The notes beneath the pieces are model-generated. The model searched no databases and was not told where the DNA came from. It saw nothing but the letters and a program-made list of their open reading frames with translations. Position numbers and translations under genes: made by a program. DNA of 10,852 nucleotides from Glaciecola sp. UBA983. GTDB lineage: Bacteria; Pseudomonadota; Gammaproteobacteria; Enterobacterales; Alteromonadaceae. This document shows positions 7,208 to 10,852 of the stretch, piece after piece. Where the stretch lies: positions 1 through 10,852 of the forward strand of contig DBBN01000121.1 of NCBI GenBank assembly GCA_002292215.1. Direction: 5' to 3'. Position 1 is the stretch's first letter; every line of letters starts with the position of its first letter.

Positions 7208-8806
7208 TTACATCCACGCTTTTGCTTCTGACTCTACTTTGTATAATACATAATTATAAACTCGTTTAGCATGATCTTCATCAATCATTGGTATTGTGTA
7301 GCTGCCAGAGGCTAGATATATTTTGAGTGATACTAGTTTGTTTTTGCGCATAAATAAACTTTGCGAGTACGTAATACGTTGAATCTTAGTAATGGGTAAA
7401 CAGTAGCGATCACGTCCGAGTAAGCCTTTGCGAATGTAGATATAAGCATCATTATACTGATAGCCCCAACGACACCAACGACCGTAAACGATAGCAGTTA
7501 ATAACCCCGAGATAACGAGCACCACCCATGCGGACAAGCCTTCATTATGGTATGCAATATAACTGAGTATCCCAGTAATAGGCACAACAAAAAAGCTGAT
7601 GTAGCGTATGATAAAGCGTGTCGATATTGCCTTGAAAGCTACTTCATGTAATCCATGTTCTGGGAAAACATGCGCGATAATATCCCGACATTCATAGGCA
7701 AACACCGATGGCACAATAAGTTTGTTTGTACCCGATTGTGAGACGTTAGCATTGGCAATTTGGGCATTGAGCTGATCTAGTCGTAGGTTGATCCGTCCAA
7801 ATAGAATATCCAAAAAGTCTTGCTTCATAATGGCAATTTGAATCCGTGAAAATGGGACGCTAACTTCATGCTTGGTGATGAGTCCACTGCGTCGAATGTA
7901 TTTGTCTTCAGTACGGGAAAGGGTATAACCATAAAACATAATAATGGCACCAATGATCGATAAAATGGTCATTATTCCGATGACAAGCAAAAACAGCGAA
8001 ATAGCATAAATACTAATTTGCCACATAGGATCATTATCAATATGAGATTGAATATCGACGCCGAATCCTTCTAATTTATCGCCAAAAAATTCAAAGATAT
8101 CGTTCACAAAAGGCGCTGCTGCAGCCAATATTATATAAATGCGATTTGACGTGATGCCGTGTAATACCAGATCACCAATGCTACGGGTGTTCTCAACCGT
8201 TTCTACCGACGCGTTTGAGTTAGCACTTTGACTGTTTGTCGGATTACCATCTTCATCAAACGAGGTACTCTCGACGTCTGTCATAGGATTGGCAGGTTTA
8301 AACGCGTTAATTTCTTGCTGAAGTTCTTTAGCAAATGCCAAGGGCAGCGCGATTAAGCGAGCTTCTTGATTAAGAGAGCCGCCAGAATCAAATGCCATAC
8401 TTGAATAATCAAATAGTCGATAATAGAACGGTTGTTCAATTTTGACGTTTTGGATACGGTTAAAGGGTAGGTTGACGTGCTTTTTAGCGAATATGCCACT
8501 TTTGACTTCTACGGTACCATCAGATAAACGATAGCGAAAAACAAAAAACGACCAAATTGCAAAAATGGTAATCAAGGTAATGATCAAGCCAATGATGCCT
8601 GCAGCAATCCAAGGGTTAGCTTTGATTTCATCCCAGAGTACGATAAACATAGGCAACATGTAGAAAATGTTGTTGAGCAAACCTAAAAAGAGTTTTTCGA
8701 TAAAATACAAAATCGCCAAAGGGGATACACGATGCCAAGAATTATCATCAACGTCGATATCACTCATAGGCTGCTGTTTAGCCGACGACTGGGTGATATT
8801 ATCCAT
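7208..8806 (-). CDS. Large bacterial PH-domain membrane protein (YdbT-like)
   Basis: A 532-residue integral membrane protein with three copies of the bPH_2 (PF03703) unit. Each copy follows hydrophobic helices: copy 1 at about 91-168 (RYRLSDG, then LPFNRIQNVKIEQ), copy 2 at about 293-380 (GYTLSRTED, then VPFSRIQIAIMKQ) and copy 3 at about 447-525 (YQYNDAYIYIRKGLLGR, then LPITKIQRI). Membrane segments lie at about 31-57, 66-90, 215-235, 262-293, 397-419 and 425-441. An acidic, Ser/Asn-rich linker (about 170-210) separates copy 1 from the next helices. The architecture matches Bacillus subtilis YdbT, paired there with the small YdbS; that pair has been associated with antimicrobial-peptide resistance, but biochemical function is unknown. 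Its ATG overlaps the end of the small PH gene by 8 bp, and its stop abuts cytochrome b561. Confidence 0.88.
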   Translation of the reverse strand: MDNITQSSAKQQPMSDIDVDDNSWHRVSPLAILYFIEKLFLGLLNNIFYMLPMFIVLWDEIKANPWIAAGIIGLIITLITIFAIWSFFVFRYRLSDGTVEVKSGIFAKKHVNLPFNRIQNVKIEQPFYYRLFDYSSMAFDSGGSLNQEARLIALPLAFAKELQQEINAFKPANPMTDVESTSFDEDGNPTNSQSANSNASVETVENTRSIGDLVLHGITSNRIYIILAAAAPFVNDIFEFFGDKLEGFGVDIQSHIDNDPMWQISIYAISLFLLVIGIMTILSIIGAIIMFYGYTLSRTEDKYIRRSGLITKHEVSVPFSRIQIAIMKQDFLDILFGRINLRLDQLNAQIANANVSQSGTNKLIVPSVFAYECRDIIAHVFPEHGLHEVAFKAISTRFIIRYISFFVVPITGILSYIAYHNEGLSAWVVLVISGLLTAIVYGRWCRWGYQYNDAYIYIRKGLLGRDRYCLPITKIQRITYSQSLFMRKNKLVSLKIYLASGSYTIPMIDEDHAKRVYNYVLYKVESEAKAWM

Positions 8807-9335
8807 GATGTTGCATGTCCTTATGCGCTAAAATTTCATTTCTAATGGAATTAGCTAAGGTTAAATCTAAACCAGGTATTTCAAATGTTTGGGCAATATC
8901 ACCTGCACTGTAAACATGCAATTTGGCTAAATTGACTTTACGATCAATTGGACCACGTTTAACCTCTATATGCTGAATTCGGCAAATTGGCTGAGTAATC
9001 ACTTTTCTAAAAATCAGTCCTTTAAAAAGGGTGATATCTTGCTCACGGACACAATATCCTTTGGCTTTTTCTGCAAAGTAACCATAGCCAATAAGTAATA
9101 GGAAGAAAGTAGTGACACCGCTAGCGATATACACGGCAATAGTTCGTCCCTCATCAGGCATCGGCCATATTGGTTGAAATATCGCGACTAACGCGACTGA
9201 AATAATGATCAACAAGGTCACAATTGATACCGCGGTATTAACCATCGCATAATGCTCAGCTAATGGCGTAGCTTCAGGTGATTGGATTCGGGAATCATCG
9301 AAGTGTAAGATGTGATTGCTAAATGTGTTTTCCAT
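8799..9335 (-). CDS. Small bacterial PH-domain membrane protein (YdbS-like)
   Basis: A 178-residue protein when started at the ATG 9333-9335. An N-terminal soluble stretch is followed by two membrane helices (about residues 32-55 and 66-86) and one bPH_2 unit (about 91-165) with the motif pair YCVREQDITLFKGLIFRK and QPICRIQHIEVKRG. This is the YdbS layout. The frame stays open upstream to a TTG at 9428, but the only promoter-like elements found would start transcription near 9392, downstream of that TTG, so the ATG is preferred; the ribosome site is weak (GGTAAA). The last codons overlap the start of the large PH-domain gene in the shared string ATGGATAA (8 bp), which indicates translational coupling and a common complex. 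Function is otherwise unknown. Confidence 0.85.
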   Translation of the reverse strand: MENTFSNHILHFDDSRIQSPEATPLAEHYAMVNTAVSIVTLLIIISVALVAIFQPIWPMPDEGRTIAVYIASGVTTFFLLLIGYGYFAEKAKGYCVREQDITLFKGLIFRKVITQPICRIQHIEVKRGPIDRKVNLAKLHVYSAGDIAQTFEIPGLDLTLANSIRNEILAHKDMQHHG

Positions 9336-9398
9336 TATGTATTTACCAAATTGTAATTTGAACTGTTCTAAATTATTGAAAATGGTACTATGGCACAA

Positions 9399-9428
9399 AT
9401 TAAAATTGATTGAGAATACTTGTCTCAA
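9399..9428 (-). promoter_or_regulatory. Candidate promoter of the PH-domain/cytochrome b561 operon
   Basis: On the minus strand TTGAGA (9428-9423) and TTTAAT (9404-9399) match -35 and -10 consensus at 5 of 6 positions each, with an 18-bp spacer. Transcription would start near 9392, about 57 nt before the ATG at 9335. The -35 lies within an inverted repeat (9409-9429), so a bound protein there could control it. Confidence 0.5.
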
Positions 9429-9429
9429 T
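9409..9429. repeat. 7-bp inverted repeat between the divergent PH operon and dapB
   Basis: ATTGAGA (9409-9415) and TCTCAAT (9423-9429) are exact reverse complements with a 7-bp spacer. The dyad covers the -35 of the leftward promoter and lies 34 bp before dapB, so a binding protein could influence both directions. The regulator is unknown, and a chance repeat in AT-rich DNA remains possible. Confidence 0.4.
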
Positions 9430-9462
9430 TAAATTGTAAATATATGTATAGTAGGATAAATA

Positions 9463-10272
9463 ATGTTACCGATCAGTATTTTAGGTGCAAGCGGGCGGAT
9501 GGGGCGTAACCTTATCGAGGCGGTGGTTAATGACGCACAAACACAGTTACACAGTGCAACAGTCAGGTCATCATCAAGTATGTTGGACGTTGACGCTGGT
9601 GAGCTTGCAGGAACAGGTAAACTAGGTATTGCGTTGCAAACACAAGCGGAAGTTGAACTAGAGCAATGTGCGGTCATTATCGATTTCACTTTGCCAGAGG
9701 CGGTTGCGGCAAACCTTGAATGGGCTATTACGCACAACACACCCATAGTGATAGGTACGACGGGTTTAAATGCACAGCAGTTAGCTACATTGCATGCTGC
9801 TGCCAAGCATATTCCGATTGTTTTTGCTGCAAATTACAGTGTTGGTGTGAATTTGCTGATTAAATTATCACAACAAGCCGCTAAAATTATGGGGGATACT
9901 GCTGATATCGAAATTATCGAGACGCATCATCGCCATAAAATCGATGCACCTTCAGGCACTGCGCTGGCATTAGGCGAAGGCATTGCTAAAACATTGCACC
10001 GCGATTTAGCTAAAGATGCCGTTTATGGAAGAGAAGGCCATACTGGAGAGCGTCCACAGCAACAAATAGGCTTTGCGACTGTGCGTGGCGGGGATGTAGT
10101 GGGGGATCACACCGTGTTATTTGCTGAATTAGGCGAGCGAATTGAATTAACGCACAAAGCTTCAAGTCGAATGACGTTTGCTAAAGGCGCGGTTAGAGCG
10201 GCTAAATGGTTGATAAACAAACCAGCAGGGCTATATTCAATGATGGATGTCTTGTCATTGAACGATTTGTAA
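9463..10272 (+). CDS. dapB: 4-hydroxy-tetrahydrodipicolinate reductase
   Basis: DapB reduces 4-hydroxy-tetrahydrodipicolinate with NAD(P)H to tetrahydrodipicolinate in the cytosolic diaminopimelate/lysine pathway, feeding peptidoglycan and lysine synthesis. The 269 residues are a normal length. The N-terminal Rossmann fold has the nucleotide loop GASGRMG (8-14) and GTTG (98-101). The family signature HHRHKIDAPSGTA begins at residue 155 and holds the catalytic His/Lys pair (H155, K159 by alignment to the E. coli motif). The C-terminal part carries the VRGGDVVGDHTV segment. The ATG at 9463 has AGGA at 9453-9456, correctly spaced. It is divergent from the PH-domain operon, and carA follows in the same direction after 322 bp. 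No anomaly seen. Confidence 0.98.
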   Translation: MLPISILGASGRMGRNLIEAVVNDAQTQLHSATVRSSSSMLDVDAGELAGTGKLGIALQTQAEVELEQCAVIIDFTLPEAVAANLEWAITHNTPIVIGTTGLNAQQLATLHAAAKHIPIVFAANYSVGVNLLIKLSQQAAKIMGDTADIEIIETHHRHKIDAPSGTALALGEGIAKTLHRDLAKDAVYGREGHTGERPQQQIGFATVRGGDVVGDHTVLFAELGERIELTHKASSRMTFAKGAVRAAKWLINKPAGLYSMMDVLSLNDL

Positions 10273-10285
10273 GATATTTATAGAC

Positions 10286-10347
10286 TCTAAAATAGATAGT
10301 TAACTGATCTAAAATAGTGTGTTTTTTTAATGTAAAGTATCTATTTT
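10286..10347. repeat. Repeated TCTAAAATAG elements upstream of carA
   Basis: TCTAAAATAG occurs at 10286-10295 and again at 10308-10317, 22 bp apart (two helical turns). ATCTATTTT (10339-10347) is an exact 9-bp inverted copy of 10289-10297. The first copy is itself a dyad (TCTA-AAA-TAGA), and between the copies lies the near-palindrome TAGAT-AGTTAACT-G-ATCTA (10294-10312). The helical phasing suggests cooperative protein binding; which protein is unknown. Confidence 0.5.
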
Positions 10348-10407
10348 GTCGGTCTTAACTAGAAATAAGTGATAAATGGGTGTTTTTAATCTTTTTGTAG
10401 TTTTATC

Positions 10408-10436
10408 TGGACGGATTTAAAGTAAAACTATATACT
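10408..10436 (+). promoter_or_regulatory. Probable carA promoter
   Basis: TGGACG (10408-10413, 4 of 6 to the -35 consensus) and TATACT (10431-10436, 5 of 6 to the -10 consensus) are separated by the optimal 17 bp. Transcription would begin near 10443, giving a leader of about 150 nt before carA that contains the leader frame and terminator. Confidence 0.6.
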
Positions 10437-10461
10437 CTTTTTAATTTGCCTGATGTAAGTA

Positions 10462-10536
10462 ATGCTTATTCACGGACAGGAAAAAGCTTTCAGCGCAAAG
10501 AACTGTAGACGGGATGTACACACAGTGTATAAGCAT
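10462..10536 (+). promoter_or_regulatory. Candidate antiterminator pairing in the carA leader
   Basis: Bases 10462-10473 (ATGCTTATTCAC) pair with 10525-10536 (GTGTATAAGCAT) at 11 of 12 positions, the exception being one T-T mismatch. The 3' partner includes the GTGTA and CAT segments used by the terminator hairpin, so the two structures exclude each other. The 5' partner includes the leader ATG, so this pairing would also block leader translation. The terminator stem is the more GC-rich of the two. Confidence 0.5.
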
Positions 10537-10563
10537 CCCGTTTTTTGTACGTGTAATTTATGA
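10462..10563 (+). CDS. Candidate carA leader peptide (33 codons)
   Basis: An open frame ATG (10462) to TGA (10561-10563) encodes 33 residues beginning MLIHGQEKAF and ending FCTCNL. It begins about 19 nt after the predicted transcription start, reads completely through the intrinsic terminator and stops 31 nt before carA. That geometry recalls the E. coli pyrBI leader, where a translating ribosome close behind polymerase disrupts the terminator when UTP is low. Adjacent Arg codons AGA CGG (10507-10512) lie at the base of the terminator stem, as in an amino-acid-sensing leader. No good Shine-Dalgarno is visible, so translation is unproven, and an open frame of this size could arise by chance. 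No similarity to a known peptide is recognised. Confidence 0.4.
   Translation: MLIHGQEKAFSAKNCRRDVHTVYKHPVFCTCNL
10509..10546 (+). terminator. Strong intrinsic terminator (attenuator) upstream of carA
   Basis: ACGGGATG (10509-10516) pairs with CATCCCGT (10534-10541). TACAC (10517-10521) pairs with GTGTA (10525-10529) around an ACA loop, with TAAG (10530-10533) bulged on the 3' side. A T6 run follows (10541-10546). It lies after the carA promoter and 48 bp before the carA start, so it would end transcription before the gene unless prevented. Confidence 0.88.
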
Positions 10564-10594
10564 TTACACCTAGTTTTCCTACCTGGAGGTTGAC

Positions 10595-10852
10595 TTGGCT
10601 CATTCTGCCCTATTGGTGTTAGAAGATGGTTCTGTCTTTAATGGTACTGCATTTGGTACTGAAGGTTTCGCTGTTGGTGAAGTAGTATTTAATACTTCAA
10701 TGACTGGCTATCAAGAGATCCTTACTGATCCATCCTACGCTGAACAAATTATTACCCTAACATATCCACACATTGGCAATACCGGCACTAATTCTGAAGA
10801 TGTTGAATCAAATCAAATCTTTGCTAAAGGATTAGTTATCCGCGATTTACCC
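10595..10852 (+). CDS. carA: Carbamoyl-phosphate synthase small subunit, 5' part
   Basis: CarA is the glutaminase subunit that supplies ammonia to CarB for carbamoyl phosphate synthesis, the shared precursor of arginine and pyrimidines. The first 86 codons are present and remain open to the window edge. The N-terminal domain is clear: [18 protein letters not shown], then [17 protein letters not shown] and TYPHIGNTG, all near-invariant in CarA. The catalytic Cys-His-Glu triad lies beyond the window. The start is TTG at 10595-10597, giving (M)[11 protein letters not shown], placed 5 nt after GGAGG (10585-10589); E. coli carA also begins with UUG, and no in-frame ATG lies near. Upstream are a terminator and leader frame suggesting attenuation. 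dapB precedes it, a common neighbour. Confidence 0.97.
   Translation, partial: MAHSALLVLEDGSVFNGTAFGTEGFAVGEVVFNTSMTGYQEILTDPSYAEQIITLTYPHIGNTGTNSEDVESNQIFAKGLVIRDLP

Larger units (their letters stand above)
10273..10594 (+). other. dapB-carA intergenic control region
   Basis: The 322 bp hold no ordinary protein gene. In order they contain a cluster of short repeats (10286-10347), a T7 run (10322-10328) that has no strong stem directly before it, a sigma70-like promoter (10408-10436), a 33-codon leader frame (10462-10563), a strong intrinsic terminator (10509-10546), a small 7-bp hairpin GTGTAAT/ATTACAC (10551-10569) and the carA ribosome site GGAGG (10585-10589). The arrangement indicates control of carA by transcription attenuation, possibly with a DNA-binding regulator upstream. 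Confidence 0.75.

Noticed and set aside
9336..9428. TTG-started 31-residue N-terminal extension of the small PH-domain protein
   Set aside because: The likely promoter would start transcription near 9392, inside this extension, no ribosome site precedes the TTG, and the ATG at 9335 gives a normal YdbS-like protein.
9429..9806. Leftward open frame antisense to dapB
   Set aside because: Cys/Ala/Ser-rich translation without domain character, entirely explained by the opposite strand of a certain dapB.
10294..10328. Intrinsic terminator for dapB using the T7 run at 10322-10328
   Set aside because: The only nearby stem (TAGATAG/CTATCTA-like with a bulge) is weak and separated from the T-run by about 9 nt, so it does not fit a standard terminator.
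1..10852. CRISPR array, tRNA/rRNA gene, transposase or phage module
   Set aside because: No regularly spaced repeats, no tRNA cloverleaf-like segment, no transposase or integrase coding and no flanking terminal repeats were seen on either strand.

Overview
The window reads as a chromosomal segment of a moderately AT-rich gammaproteobacterium, most likely a marine member of the Alteromonadales (Shewanella/Colwellia/Psychrobium-like). This rests on the end of dnaK followed by dnaJ, the dapB-carA pair with a UUG-started carA, a large TonB-dependent receptor, and a cytochrome c'/cytochrome b561 neighbourhood. Genus-level assignment is inference. I see no insertion sequence, integrase, tRNA, rRNA or CRISPR array.

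Layout. 1-1343 (+): the last codons of dnaK, an intrinsic terminator, complete dnaJ, and a second intrinsic terminator. 1520-5711 (-): a TonB-dependent outer-membrane receptor, an intrinsic terminator, and a TPR-sulfotransferase whose start codon lies only 11 bp beyond the terminator's U-tract. The sulfotransferase C-terminus may be frameshifted. 5712-6068: a 357 bp divergent control region with a perfect 9+9 bp inverted repeat. 6069-6536 (+): a periplasmic cytochrome c'. Its stop codon shares the bases TTAA with the stop of a convergent gene, and a perfect hairpin covers both stops. 9335-6533 (-): a tightly packed three-gene unit of a small PH-domain (YdbS-like) protein, a large three-PH-domain (YdbT-like) membrane protein and a four-helix cytochrome b561. 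The genes overlap by 8 bp and then abut with no gap. 9463-10272 (+): dapB. 10273-10594: a long leader/control region. 10595-10852 (+): the 5' end of carA.

How the genes relate. DnaK and DnaJ are the Hsp70 chaperone pair. DapB (lysine/diaminopimelate synthesis) and CarA (carbamoyl phosphate for arginine and pyrimidines) are biosynthetic neighbours. The block between dnaJ and dapB looks accessory and envelope-directed: outer-membrane uptake, sulfation or a related transfer, periplasmic haem protein, inner-membrane haem protein and PH-domain membrane proteins.

The most interesting signal is upstream of carA. A good sigma70-type promoter is followed by a 33-codon open leader reading frame that runs through a strong intrinsic terminator. 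The first 12 nt of the leader frame are complementary at 11 of 12 positions to the segment that forms part of the terminator's 3' half. Together these look like a translation-linked attenuator with mutually exclusive hairpins. Further upstream are two 10-bp direct repeats set 22 bp apart plus an inverted copy, which may be a protein operator.
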